64,000 nucleotides of DNA from an uncultured Bacilli bacterium (GCA_934183155.1 CAKPSB010000002.1:1-64000), one strand, 5' to 3'; shown: positions 25,532 through 34,319, counted from the first letter of the stretch. The notes: generated from the letters alone by a model not told the origin. Translations and numbers: made by a program.

Positions 25532-26401
25532 ATGAAACAAGTTAGTAAATTCTTAGATTACTTAAAATATGAAAAAGGTTTTTCTGAATACACAATCAAA
25601 AGTTATAAGATTGATTTATGTGAATTTTATGGTTTTTGCAAAGATAGTGAAATAAACATTGACATCATAAGAAAATACCTAAAAAACTTATATGAATTAA
25701 ATTATAAAAATAAAACAATCTCAAGAAAAATAAGTTCGCTAAAAAGCTATTTTAAATATTTAGAAAGTGAAAATATAATCAAAGAAAACCCAATGAGATT
25801 AATTAGTAATCCCAAAATAGAAAAAACATTACCTAATTATTTAAACTATGAAGATTTAGAAAAACTACTAGCATATCCAAATATTATGAGTAAATATGGC
25901 CTAAGAGATGCCCTAGTACTAGAAATGTTATATTCAACAGGAGCTAGAGTTAGTGAATTAGCAAACATGGAATTAAAAAACATCAATTTTGCTGAAAGAA
26001 AAATACTAATTTTAGGAAAAGGCAATAAAGAAAGATTTGTTTATTATGGAACAAAATGTGAAAAACTATTAAATGAATATTTAAAACTAGATCATAAAAA
26101 TAGTCCGTATCTGTTGATAGGAAAAAATAAAGAAAAACTAAACGAAAGAGAAATAAGACAAATAGTAACACAAACCGCAAAAAAAGCAGGACTTTCTGTT
26201 CACGTATCTCCACATACATTAAGACACACCTATGCTACTCATATGTTAAATGAAGGAGCAGACTTAAAAAGTGTTGGAGACCTTTTAGGACATGAAAATC
26301 TATCAACAACCCAAATATATACTCACATTTCTAATGAAAGATTAAGACAAGTTTATTTAAATGCTCATCCAAGAGCACATAAAAAGGAGGCTATAAAATG
26401 A
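25532..26401 (+). CDS. Tyrosine recombinase XerC/XerD
   Basis: Site-specific recombinase that resolves chromosome dimers at dif. The 289 residues have the SAM-like N-terminal domain (KYEKGFSEYTIKSYKIDL) and the catalytic set: Arg139 (STGARVSEL), a lysine in LGKGNKERFV, His228-x-x-Arg231 (HTLRHTYATH), His254 (LLGHENLSTT) and Tyr263 (QIYTHIS). Length and chromosomal context suit a housekeeping Xer protein rather than an integrase. XerC and XerD cannot be told apart by eye. The GGTGATGC site supports the start; it overlaps ppdK by four bases. Confidence 0.92.
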   Translation: MKQVSKFLDYLKYEKGFSEYTIKSYKIDLCEFYGFCKDSEINIDIIRKYLKNLYELNYKNKTISRKISSLKSYFKYLESENIIKENPMRLISNPKIEKTLPNYLNYEDLEKLLAYPNIMSKYGLRDALVLEMLYSTGARVSELANMELKNINFAERKILILGKGNKERFVYYGTKCEKLLNEYLKLDHKNSPYLLIGKNKEKLNEREIRQIVTQTAKKAGLSVHVSPHTLRHTYATHMLNEGADLKSVGDLLGHENLSTTQIYTHISNERLRQVYLNAHPRAHKKEAIK

Positions 26402-29001
26402 AATATGTATACTTATTTAATGAAGGAAATAAAAGTTTAAAAAACCTATTAGGAGGAAAAGGAGCTAATTTAGCCGAAATGACCAATATGAATTTACCCG
26501 TCCCTTATGGTTTTACCGTTACCACAGATGGCTGCAAGTCTTATTTCAAAAATGGCGAGAAATTAGAAGAAGAAATAAAAAGCCAAATAGAAAAAGGACT
26601 TAAGGAAGTAGAAAAGAAAACTCAAAAAAATTTTGGTAGTATAATAAATCCATTATTATTGTCAGTAAGAAGTGGCGCACCTATAAGTATGCCAGGTATG
26701 ATGGATACAATTTTAAATTTAGGATTAAACGATGAAGTGGCCAACGCTATAGCCCAAGACGAGGATACAAAAAGATTTATATATGATTCTTATAGAAGAC
26801 TTATCATGATGTTTGCTGATGTCGTTAAAGGAGCTTCTAAAGATGAATTTGAAAAATATCTAACAGTCTATAAAAAAGAAAATAATATGAAAAACGATTT
26901 AGACCTAAAAGCAGACGACATGGTAAAAATAACCCAAGAATACAAAAAAATATATAAAAATTTAGTAAAAGAGGCATTCCCTGAAGATGTTAAAACTCAA
27001 CTAATAGAAGCCATATGCGCTGTATTTAAATCATGGCATAATAAAAGAGCCGATATTTATCGTAAAATGAATAATATATCAGATGACCTAGGAACAGCTG
27101 TAAATATACAAGAAATGGTTTATGGAAATTTAGATGAAAACTCTTTAACCGGCGTTGTTTTTTCTAGAAACCCAGCCAATGGAGAAGATAAATTATATGG
27201 AGAATATTTAACAAAAGCTCAAGGTGAGGATATTGTAGCGGGAGTTAGAACACCAATTTCTATCGACAATTTAAAAAAAGAAAATGAAACAATATATAAC
27301 CAGCTATATGAGATAAGCAAAACATTAGAAAAACATTATAAAGATATGCAAGATATGGAATTCACCGTTGAAAAAGGAAAATTATATATGTTACAAACAA
27401 GAAACGGAAAAAGAACACCATTAGCTAGTTTAAATATTGCCATTGACATGGTTCAAGAAAAATTAATAAGTAAAAAAGAAGCCTTAATGAAATTAAATCC
27501 AGATGATTTAAACAGTATGCTCCATAAAAGCTTTGATTTAAAAGCTTTAAATGCAAAAAAACCAATAACAAAAGGACTCCCAGCTTCACCAGGTGCCGTC
27601 TCTGGCCAAATTTGTTTTACCGTAGATGAAGTAATAGAAAAATCAAAAGAAAATATTCCAACAATATTAGTAAGAGAAGAAACTTCACCCGAAGACATTG
27701 AAGCCATGAAATACGCTATGGGAATCATGACCGTAAGAGGAGGAATGACATCCCACGCCGCCGTTGTAGCACGAGGTATAGGAAAATGCTGTATAAGTGG
27801 TTGTGAAAATGTCATAGTCGATATAAAAAAAGAAGAAGTTACCATAAACAATAAAACTTATAAAAAAGGCATGATTTTATCATTAGATGGGACAACAGGA
27901 AACATATATGAAGGGCTTATTCCGACCAACCAAGCAACCTTGTCAGATAAATTTATCACAATGCTCAAATGGGCAAAAGAGTATAAAAAATTAAAAGTAA
28001 AAGCTAATGCCGATACTGCTAAAGACGCCACAGTAGCTTTAAACTTTGGCGCAGAAGGTATTGGATTATGTAGAACAGAGCATATGTTTTTTGAAAAAAA
28101 TAAAATATTTGCTATTCGTAAAATGATAGTAGCGCCTAACAATGAAGAACGTTTAGAAGCCATAAAAGATTTACTTACAATACAAGAAAAAGATTTTATA
28201 GAATTATTTAAAGCCGCTAACGGACAAGTTTTAACTATTAGATACTTAGATCCACCACTTCATGAATTCTTGCCAAAAACAAATACTGAAGTAAAACAAT
28301 TAGCCGAAAGTTTAAATATAACAGAGCAAGTTTTAAATGAAAAAATAGAATCATTAAAAGAATTCAATCCAATGATGGGCTTGCGCGGTTGTAGATTATT
28401 AATAGTTTATCCTGAATTAGCTTTAATGCAAACAAGAGCCATATTTAAAGCTGCACAGCAAGTTCAAAAACTTGGTATAGATACTAATGTAGAGATTATG
28501 ATACCACTTGTTGGTAATCTAAAAGAATTTGAATATTTAAAAAATATTATATGTCATGAAGCTACAAGATATAATATAAAATATAAAGTAGGAACAATGA
28601 TGGAAGTTCCACGCGGTGTCATTAACGCCGATAAAATTGCCAAACAAGCCGATTTTTTCAGCTATGGAACAAATGATTTAACACAAATGACATTTGGCTT
28701 TTCAAGAGATGATGCTGCCTCATTTATAAATGACTACTATGAAAAAGGAATTTTATCATTTGACCCATTTAAAACAATAGACGAAAATGGTGTAGGTAAA
28801 CTTATGATAGTTGGCAATAAACTAGCTAAATCAGCTAATAAAAAAATAGAACTGGGAGTTTGTGGAGAACACGGTGGTGATGCCGAAAGCATAAACTTTT
28901 TCAACAAAATAGGTATAGATTATGTATCATGTTCGCCATATAGAGTACCAGCAGCCATCTTAGCTGCCGCTCAAGCCGCTATCAAGTCCCACCAAAAATA
29001 G
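26398..29001 (+). CDS. ppdK: Pyruvate, phosphate dikinase
   Basis: Interconverts pyruvate, ATP and phosphate with phosphoenolpyruvate, AMP and pyrophosphate; in anaerobes it often runs toward pyruvate. The 867 residues are full length. The N-terminal ATP-grasp domain begins GGKGANLAEMTNMNLPVP, with RSGAPISMPGMMDTILNLG. The central phosphohistidine domain has GGMTSHAAVVARG (His at about 452). The C-terminal TIM barrel ends with LGVCGEHGGDAESI, which holds the catalytic cysteine. Together with PFOR it indicates PPi-linked fermentative glycolysis. AAGGAGG precedes the start inside the xer gene, with an ATGA overlap. Confidence 0.97.
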   Translation: MKYVYLFNEGNKSLKNLLGGKGANLAEMTNMNLPVPYGFTVTTDGCKSYFKNGEKLEEEIKSQIEKGLKEVEKKTQKNFGSIINPLLLSVRSGAPISMPGMMDTILNLGLNDEVANAIAQDEDTKRFIYDSYRRLIMMFADVVKGASKDEFEKYLTVYKKENNMKNDLDLKADDMVKITQEYKKIYKNLVKEAFPEDVKTQLIEAICAVFKSWHNKRADIYRKMNNISDDLGTAVNIQEMVYGNLDENSLTGVVFSRNPANGEDKLYGEYLTKAQGEDIVAGVRTPISIDNLKKENETIYNQLYEISKTLEKHYKDMQDMEFTVEKGKLYMLQTRNGKRTPLASLNIAIDMVQEKLISKKEALMKLNPDDLNSMLHKSFDLKALNAKKPITKGLPASPGAVSGQICFTVDEVIEKSKENIPTILVREETSPEDIEAMKYAMGIMTVRGGMTSHAAVVARGIGKCCISGCENVIVDIKKEEVTINNKTYKKGMILSLDGTTGNIYEGLIPTNQATLSDKFITMLKWAKEYKKLKVKANADTAKDATVALNFGAEGIGLCRTEHMFFEKNKIFAIRKMIVAPNNEERLEAIKDLLTIQEKDFIELFKAANGQVLTIRYLDPPLHEFLPKTNTEVKQLAESLNITEQVLNEKIESLKEFNPMMGLRGCRLLIVYPELALMQTRAIFKAAQQVQKLGIDTNVEIMIPLVGNLKEFEYLKNIICHEATRYNIKYKVGTMMEVPRGVINADKIAKQADFFSYGTNDLTQMTFGFSRDDAASFINDYYEKGILSFDPFKTIDENGVGKLMIVGNKLAKSANKKIELGVCGEHGGDAESINFFNKIGIDYVSCSPYRVPAAILAAAQAAIKSHQK

Positions 29002-29029
29002 CGTGAGAACACACTCCAAATGGTAAGAT

Positions 29030-29084
29030 AAAAAAGGCTCAAATTAAAGTGATAAAATAAATGTAGACAGTAAAAAAAGATACT
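29030..29084 (+). repeat. Left inverted repeat of the IS3-type element
   Basis: The inner part GTAGACAGTAAAAAAAGATA (29063-29082) matches the reverse complement of 30071-30092 with one mismatch. An outer part around AAAAAAGGCTCA is also repeated at the other end. Confidence 0.8.
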
Positions 29085-29128
29085 GTTTACATTTTTTAAT
29101 GTAATAATATTTATAAGGAGGATTTGTT

Positions 29129-29491
29129 ATGAGAAAAAATAATATGAAAACACCAGAAGAAAAGGAAAAGATAATTAAAAGATATTTAAATGGCGAAACT
29201 ATTGCTGAATTAGTAAGAGAATATCAAATCGGACATAAAATTATTTACAAATGGTTAAAAAAATATGAAGAAAATGGTATTGATGGATTAAAGTCAAATA
29301 CTGGAAAACACAATTTTATTTCAAATCATAAAGGAATATATTTAAGAAAACCTAAAAATAGAATTGAAGAATTAGAAATAGAAATAATGAAGAAAGATAT
29401 TGAGATAGCACGCTTAAAAAAAGGTTACAACGTGAAAGGAGTTGGTCAAGAAAAGGAATTCGTTACTACATTCAACAAGAATACAAAATAA
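29129..29491 (+). CDS. IS3-family transposase OrfA
   Basis: A 120-residue DNA-binding protein. The helix-turn-helix is at about 12-50 (KIIKRYLNGETIAELVREYQI, then KIIYKWLKKYEENGIDGL). A leucine-zipper-like helix, RIEELEIEIMKKDIEIARLKKGY, follows, as in OrfA of this family. It starts after AAGGAGG. The end overlaps the orfB frame, so the usual -1 frameshift could join them, but orfB is broken. It is probably intact yet unable to transpose on its own. Confidence 0.88.
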   Translation: MRKNNMKTPEEKEKIIKRYLNGETIAELVREYQIGHKIIYKWLKKYEENGIDGLKSNTGKHNFISNHKGIYLRKPKNRIEELEIEIMKKDIEIARLKKGYNVKGVGQEKEFVTTFNKNTK

Positions 29492-30070
29492 TAGATGAAT
29501 ATCAAAATACATATTCTATAAAGTCTTTATGTGAATATATGTCTGTAAGTAGGTCAGGATATTATAAATGGAAATATAGACAAGAACACCCTACAATGAA
29601 AATGATTTCAAGACAGTTAGATATTGAGTTAATAACTGAAATACATAACAAACATAAAGCACATGGATATAGTTGGATATGGTTTAGTATCTCGTAAAGG
29701 CGATATTAGATCATATTATGATGGTTTAAATCAAGTTTTAGACAAAATAAAAGAAGAACAAATTGATGAACCAGTCATTTTGCACACCGATCAAGGTTCT
29801 GTTTATTCTTCTAAACGATACAACAATCTTCTTAATGATTTTAACATCCAAAGATCAATGAGCCGTGCTGGTACACCAACTGACAATCCAGTTAATGAAT
29901 CACTAAACGGTTGGATTAAAGAAGAATTGTTTATTGATTTTGATTTAAAACATTCTAATGATGCTCCAAATCTAATAAAATTATACATTGATTATTATAA
30001 TAATGAAAGACCTAGTTATGCATTAAAATATAAAACCCCAATTCAATATAAAATCGAATCAGGGTTTTAA
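29460..30070 (+). pseudogene. IS3-family transposase OrfB, internally deleted and frameshifted
   Basis: The first part (SRKGIRYYIQQEYKIIDEYQ, CEYMSVSRSGYYKWKYRQ, EIHNKHKAHGYSWI) is the N-terminus of OrfB. It hits a stop at 29695. The remainder continues in another frame from 29663 (DIVGYGLVSRKGDIR, LHTDQGSVYSS, NPVNESLNGWIKEELF, YNNERPSYALKYKTP). The first catalytic aspartate region is missing; the second aspartate and the glutamate remain. The break lies at the tandem GGATATAGTT-GGATATGGTT (29665-29684), consistent with deletion between short direct repeats. Confidence 0.85.
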
Positions 30071-30125
30071 AGTATCTTTTTTAACTGTCTACTTTTTATT
30101 GTCTAGTTTAAATGAGTCTTTTTTT
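30071..30125 (-). repeat. Right inverted repeat of the IS3-type element
   Basis: AGTATCTTTTTTAACTGTCT (30071-30090) and the outer TGAGTCTTTTTTT mirror the left end. Confidence 0.8.
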
Positions 30126-30224
30126 GCTGGAATAAAAGGATAAAATGGAAGGATGATAATATTATATAAATAATAAAAATGGATTGGGTGTTGTGATGCT
30201 AAATTATTATATTTTTGTAAAAAG

Positions 30225-30255
30225 AAGTAGCAATAAGGTTAGGGCTACTTTTTTT
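30225..30255 (+). terminator. Terminator in the accessory patch
   Basis: AAGTAGC and GCTACTT form a 7-bp stem followed by a T run. No gene is recognisable between the IS and this hairpin (30126-30224), so its original upstream gene seems to have been lost. Confidence 0.7.
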
Positions 30256-30293
30256 GTTGGTAAAAAAGTAAAACTGAAATGGAGGTAGATAGA

Positions 30294-30640
30294 ATGTTTT
30301 ACATTAAACCTAATTTAAAGAATATGTCTCAGGGAGCCAGACTTGAGTACATAAGAGAAGTCAGACATATGACTAAAGAGGATGTGGTAGCTTATTTTGG
30401 ATTTGGAGGAAAGGAACCGAATAAAACAATTCGTGAGTATGAAAACAATACTACTAGTCCAAGTCCAAGTAGATTGGAAGAATTGGCAAAGCTATATGAA
30501 GTAAGAATCCAGATAGATTTGCTGGTTCAGCATACAACATAAATGTATACAATGAAATTCAAGAATGGAAGAAAATGAGAGAAAGGAGAGAAAACTATGA
30601 AATATCCGATGAAGAGTTTTCAGATTGGAAATTGAATTAA
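30294..30640 (+). pseudogene. XRE-family helix-turn-helix regulator, frameshifted
   Basis: From ATG 30294 (GGAGG eight bases upstream) the frame encodes a Cro/C1-type domain (GARLEYIREVRHMTKEDVVAYFGF, then TIREYENNTTSPSPSRLEELAKLYEV) and stops at 30542 with an ill-fitting tail. Another frame takes over at about 30510 and runs to 30640 (FAGSAYNINVYNEIQEWK, then ENYEISDEEFSDWKLN), the sort of acidic-aromatic end seen in longer relatives. The simplest reading is one gene broken by a frameshift or internal deletion. Codon choice here (CAG, GAG, GGA-rich) differs from the neighbours, so it was probably acquired by transfer. Confidence 0.6.
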
Positions 30641-30709
30641 AAAATAGATAAACCAACGATATAACGTCAAAAATATATGATATAATATTTTTTAGATGGA
30701 GTGATTACT

Positions 30710-32233
30710 ATGGGTAAAATCAATTCAAAAGATTATGTTGTCATAGACGTTGAGACAAATGGTTTATCATCATTAAAACATGACCTTTTATCTATATCTA
30801 TTTATAAACCAGATGATAATAAAACTTACGATAGATTTTTACCTCTTGAATTAAATGATTTTGTAGAAACTTATTGGATAAATGGTATAGATGAAGACAT
30901 GTTAGCAAATAAAACTCCTTTGACTCAGGAGGAATTTGACGAATTAGTTAATAATTTTGAACTTGATAGAAGAACTATATTAACTTATGGAAGTATTGAT
31001 GAGAAATTTATAAAAAATTATTTAAAAAGAAAAAAGATTAATGGATTTGAAAAATTAAATTTTTATAATTTTAAACATGATATTATTTCAAGTAAATTCT
31101 CAGAAGGAAATATAACAAAAGATAATTTATGTGACATTTATGAAATTGATGGTACGAGAGAAGTTCATAGTGGATTAAATGATTGTATTTTAGAATGGAA
31201 ATTGTTTGAAAAGATGAATGGTAATAAATTGATTATTATTTCTAACACTGTAAATGAGTTTAATGATGAATATATGATACCAGCAAGTTATCTACAAACA
31301 TATCCTAATTTTAAATATAGTATAAAGAATTATCCAAAGATTAATTATGAATTGATACCAGTTAAATCATTTAATATAAAATCTAAAGAATTAGAAAAAT
31401 TTGATACTAATATCAGTGGTATGACAATAGAGCATCTTATAAATACAATGCTTGAAGCAAGGAATGTTAATGATGAAACACTTTTATTCCAAGCAAAAAA
31501 TAGAAGTAAACTAAAAATGATTGGTAAATTACCATCAATGATTCACAATATTTCTGCTATCTTTAATAAAGATGGAACAATAACAGCTATAAATAAAGAA
31601 GACGAAGAAAGAGTAAAAAAAATCAACGAAGTGACTATTGCAATTAAAAAGGAGATTTCTCCTTTAATAACATTTATAAAAAATAAAATATTTAATAATG
31701 AAGAAATTATTTCTCAAGAATTAGTATTAAATAAAAATGATAATGTCATGGCAAAGTGTGATTTATCTTCAAATAATACTATTTTAGAAATCAAGGCTTT
31801 TAATGATAATGACATAGATAAATTTAAGTATCAATTGTATTATGAAGCAAATGGTAGAAATATTTATTTGTTACAAACATTTTGGCTTGCAAATATCAAA
31901 AAAGGATTGAAATTTACTATATATAAAGTAAATTCTATTGAATATAAAGAAAGGACCTCAGATTTAGAAGTAAGAAAGAGTAATTATGAAAAGAAAATAA
32001 ATAATAAAGATATTTCGGTTCTAACTTATAATGGATATGGTCAAAAAGTTTTATTAAAATGTTCAAAATGCAATAATGAATGGGAATCATCATATAATTC
32101 AATATTAAGATATAATCAATGTCCATTTTGTAATCCAAAAGAGAGAAAAATCAAAGAAAAAGTTGTTATTTCTAAAATGCCTGAAGAAGAAAAACTAAAG
32201 AAAAAGGCAAACTATATAACCAACAGAGACTAG
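30710..32233 (+). CDS. Composite nuclease-like protein: DEDD exonuclease, PD-(D/E)xK-like core, zinc ribbon
   Basis: A 507-residue soluble protein starting after GGAGTGATT. Residues 8-170 fit a DnaQ/RNase-T-type 3'-5' exonuclease: VIDVETNG (D13, E15), an aspartate at 98 in TYGSIDEKF, and HSGLNDC (H153, D158), the DEDDh set. Around 350-362, CDLSSNNTILEIKAF gives the D...E-x-K pattern of PD-(D/E)xK nucleases. Near 449-480, CSKCNNEWESS then CPFCNP is a zinc ribbon of the type found in phage and restriction-associated proteins. It lies next to the broken IS and regulator. Defence, DNA repair or mobile-element cargo are all possible. The exonuclease call is good; the middle domain is tentative. 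Confidence 0.7.
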   Translation: MGKINSKDYVVIDVETNGLSSLKHDLLSISIYKPDDNKTYDRFLPLELNDFVETYWINGIDEDMLANKTPLTQEEFDELVNNFELDRRTILTYGSIDEKFIKNYLKRKKINGFEKLNFYNFKHDIISSKFSEGNITKDNLCDIYEIDGTREVHSGLNDCILEWKLFEKMNGNKLIIISNTVNEFNDEYMIPASYLQTYPNFKYSIKNYPKINYELIPVKSFNIKSKELEKFDTNISGMTIEHLINTMLEARNVNDETLLFQAKNRSKLKMIGKLPSMIHNISAIFNKDGTITAINKEDEERVKKINEVTIAIKKEISPLITFIKNKIFNNEEIISQELVLNKNDNVMAKCDLSSNNTILEIKAFNDNDIDKFKYQLYYEANGRNIYLLQTFWLANIKKGLKFTIYKVNSIEYKERTSDLEVRKSNYEKKINNKDISVLTYNGYGQKVLLKCSKCNNEWESSYNSILRYNQCPFCNPKERKIKEKVVISKMPEEEKLKKKANYITNRD

Positions 32234-32247
32234 AAATAGTCTTTTAA
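32227..32247 (+). terminator. Terminator of the nuclease-like gene
   Basis: AGACTA-GAAA-TAGTCT with a following T-rich stretch; the gene's TAG stop is in the stem. Confidence 0.65.
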
Positions 32248-32415
32248 TTATTCAATAAAAAATTGAATAAATAAAAAGGTAAAAAGATAAATAGAAAAAA
32301 GTTCAGCAAAGTAGAGACTAATATAATAATATACATGTTATAATATAAGAAAGCAAAAAATACAGGACAAACAGGTGAGCTAAAAATAAGCTTATAAAAG
32401 AAAAAAGGTGATAAA

Positions 32416-32682
32416 ATGAAAATAGATGAGGTAATTTTTACAGAAAGCTTGCCTAAACTTGATCTGCATGGATTTGACAGGCAAACCGCCGCAGTTGCTA
32501 TAAACGATTTTATAAATGACAATTTAAAAATGGGCAATGAAGTAATTTTAATAATTCATGGCATCGGAACAGGAATAATAAGAAATGTTACCACAAATAC
32601 ATTAAAAAAAAATAAAAACGTTATAGAATATAAAAGCGTCTATAATAATCGAGGCTGCACAATAGTCCAAATAAAAAAATAA
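32416..32682 (+). CDS. Small stand-alone Smr-domain protein
   Basis: An 88-residue protein that is essentially one Smr domain, as found at the C-terminus of MutS2. It has the signature LDLHGFDRQTAAVAINDFI and the HGIGTGIIRN loop, which bind or nick nucleic acids in characterised members. There is no MutS part here. The start follows AAAGGTGATAAA. Smr domains of this size are candidates for RNA or DNA endonuclease activity, but the substrate is unknown. Confidence 0.88.
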   Translation: MKIDEVIFTESLPKLDLHGFDRQTAAVAINDFINDNLKMGNEVILIIHGIGTGIIRNVTTNTLKKNKNVIEYKSVYNNRGCTIVQIKK

Positions 32683-32686
32683 GAAA

Positions 32687-32715
32687 TTGACATTTTCCAA
32701 ATAAGTGTATATAAT
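32687..32715 (+). promoter_or_regulatory. Promoter of the NrtR-like gene
   Basis: TTGACA (32687-32692), 17 bases, TATAAT (32710-32715): full consensus. Confidence 0.85.
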
Positions 32716-32747
32716 AATGCGTAAATTTTAACGCAAAGGGTGATATT

Positions 32748-33401
32748 ATGGAAAATTACATTACTTTAGAAACACTGTTAATTACTTATGCCATAGATAA
32801 TGGTGTACTTAAAGTATATTTAAAAAAGAAGGAAGAAGAACCATATAAAGGCTATTGGACAATTCCAAGTAAAATGCTAGAAAGTAAAAACACACTAGAA
32901 GAAGATGCTTTAAATATATATAAAAGCATGACAGGATTAGAAAAAGGAATTATCTATCAAAGTCAAACATTTAGTGAAATAGATAGAAATCCAGATAAAA
33001 GGATTATTGGCGTAAGTTATATAGCAATAACAGACAAACAATTAACTGAAATTAAACAAAATGACGATAACAAATCATGGTTTGAAGTTGATAACTTACC
33101 AAAAATGGCTTATGACCATCAACATATTATAGAAACAGTAACAAAAGACATCAAAAAAAAGATTGTCACCAATTATGATGATATTTTATTAAATTTCTTT
33201 CCTAGTGATTTCACACTACCAGAATTACAGTGCCTTTATGAAAATATATTACAAAAAAAATTAGATAGAAGAAATTTTCATAAAAAATTTGTAAGTCAAA
33301 ACTTAGTAATTGATACCGGTTTCAAAACATCTAAAAAAAATGGTAGACCAAGTACACTATATATATTTGATAAAGAAAAAATGAAAGGTAAAAGAATATG
33401 A
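32748..33401 (+). CDS. NrtR-like regulator: Nudix-fold plus winged helix
   Basis: A 217-residue protein. Residues about 1-140 follow the Nudix fold (LETLLITYAIDNGVLKVYLKKK, GYWTIPSKMLES, SWFEVDNLPKMAYDHQHII). The Nudix box is degenerate: the glycine and the R-E-x-x-E-E core are replaced in SKMLESKNTLEEDALNIYKS, so hydrolase activity is unlikely. Residues about 150-210 form a winged helix (TLPELQCLYENIL, LDRRNFHKKF, GRPSTLYIFD). This architecture is that of NrtR regulators, which sense ADP-ribose-type ligands. No NAD genes are nearby, and it overlaps a pilin-like gene by four bases. Confidence 0.8.
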   Translation: MENYITLETLLITYAIDNGVLKVYLKKKEEEPYKGYWTIPSKMLESKNTLEEDALNIYKSMTGLEKGIIYQSQTFSEIDRNPDKRIIGVSYIAITDKQLTEIKQNDDNKSWFEVDNLPKMAYDHQHIIETVTKDIKKKIVTNYDDILLNFFPSDFTLPELQCLYENILQKKLDRRNFHKKFVSQNLVIDTGFKTSKKNGRPSTLYIFDKEKMKGKRI

Positions 33402-33820
33402 ATAATAAAGGATTTGGAATAAAAAATTTCATAATAATTATAGCTGTTATGTTTATTTCAATAATAATTGCCACCTCTCTTTATAGTCAAAGTATTGCTT
33501 CTTTACCTTCACAAACTAACGAAGAAACTGTAAAAAGCAAAACTTATGAAGATTTAACAGAAGAGCTTTTAAAAGCAGCTGAGAGATATCAAAATGATAA
33601 TTATTCAGCCAACAGTGATGAACAAGTAACTTGGATTTTAAAATATTCATTATTAAGAAAAGAAAAATATCTTTCAAAAATCTACGACATAAAAGACAAG
33701 AAAATTGAATGCACAGGGTATGTAGAATTTAACCAAGACAAAGCTAAAATTAGCTATAAACCATTCTTAAAGTGCGGTGACAATTACAAAACCAAAGGAT
33801 ATGAAGAAGGAAACAATTAG
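33398..33820 (+). CDS. Type IV pilin-like (pseudopilin-like) small protein
   Basis: A 140-residue protein beginning MNNKGFGIKNFIIIIAVMFI. A short basic leader ends in Gly before Phe, followed by a long hydrophobic helix, as in class III prepilins. Position +5 after the putative cleavage is Asn and not the usual Glu. The rest is small, charged and soluble, with two cysteines (IECTGY and LKCGDN) that could form a disulphide outside the cell. It overlaps the NrtR-like regulator by four bases. It is one of two prepilin-like proteins in the window; no assembly ATPase or prepilin peptidase is visible here. Confidence 0.6.
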   Translation: MNNKGFGIKNFIIIIAVMFISIIIATSLYSQSIASLPSQTNEETVKSKTYEDLTEELLKAAERYQNDNYSANSDEQVTWILKYSLLRKEKYLSKIYDIKDKKIECTGYVEFNQDKAKISYKPFLKCGDNYKTKGYEEGNN

Positions 33821-33838
33821 TTTTACTAACTTTTTTCT
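33817..33838 (+). terminator. Terminator after the pilin-like gene
   Basis: TTAGT and ACTAA around TTT, then a run of T; the stem is short. Confidence 0.5.
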
Positions 33839-33848
33839 TTATTAAATG

Positions 33849-33877
33849 TTGATTTTATAATAAATATATGGTACAAT
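33849..33877 (+). promoter_or_regulatory. Promoter of rplS
   Basis: TTGATT (33849-33854), 17 bases, TACAAT (33872-33877). The roughly 60-base leader that follows contains a repeated GATTATA and could hold an L19-type autoregulatory structure, which I cannot confirm by eye. Confidence 0.65.
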
Positions 33878-33944
33878 TTTTCATGTCGTAATCCGCTAAG
33901 ATTATAACTTATGATTATAGATTTAAGCAAAGGAGAGTGTTTGT

Positions 33945-34283
33945 ATGAATTTAGTAGAAAAAATTACTAAAAGTCAAATTAGAACAGACTTGCCAGAATT
34001 TCGTGTTGGTGACACAATTAAAGTAAACGTTCGTATTATCGAAGGAAAACGTGAAAGAATTCAAGCATTTGAAGGCGTTGTAATTTCCATTAAAGGAAGT
34101 GGCGTAAGTAAAAACTACACTGTAAGAAAAAAATCAAGCGGTGTTGGTGTTGAAAGAACTTTCCCATATAGTTCACCAAAAATTGATAGCGTTGAGGTAA
34201 TTAGAAAAGGTAAAGTTAGACGTGCCAAACTTAATTATTTACGTGATCTTAAAGGACAAGCAAAAATTAAAGAAAGAAAATAA
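33945..34283 (+). CDS. rplS: 50S ribosomal protein L19
   Basis: A 112-residue L19 of normal length. Recognisable segments are PEFRVGDTIKVNVRIIEG, RIQAFEGVVISIKGSGVS, YTVRKKSSGVGVERTFPYSSP and a C-terminal RRAKLNYLRDLKG. It sits at the interface of the two subunits. AGGAGAG precedes the start. The usual partners trmD and rimM are absent; lepB follows. Confidence 0.97.
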   Translation: MNLVEKITKSQIRTDLPEFRVGDTIKVNVRIIEGKRERIQAFEGVVISIKGSGVSKNYTVRKKSSGVGVERTFPYSSPKIDSVEVIRKGKVRRAKLNYLRDLKGQAKIKERK

Positions 34284-34310
34284 GGTCATTTTGACTTTAT
34301 TTTTTTTGGA
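34282..34310 (+). terminator. Possible terminator between rplS and lepB
   Basis: AAGGTCA and TGACTTT give an imperfect stem followed by a T run that leads directly into the lepB ribosome-binding site, so partial read-through is likely. Confidence 0.4.
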
Positions 34311-34319
34311 GGGGTTAAT

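Larger units (their letters stand above)
29030..30125 (+). mobile_element. Defective IS3-family insertion sequence
   Basis: About 1.1 kb bounded by inverted repeats of roughly 55 bases. It contains orfA and an orfB that has lost part of the catalytic domain. It sits just after the ppdK stop. I cannot define a target duplication with certainty because the outermost bases are A-rich. Confidence 0.85.

Noticed and set aside
29030..32250. Complete toxin-antitoxin or restriction system
   Set aside because: The regulator is frameshifted, no toxin is recognisable, and the nuclease-like gene has no methyltransferase or specificity partner.
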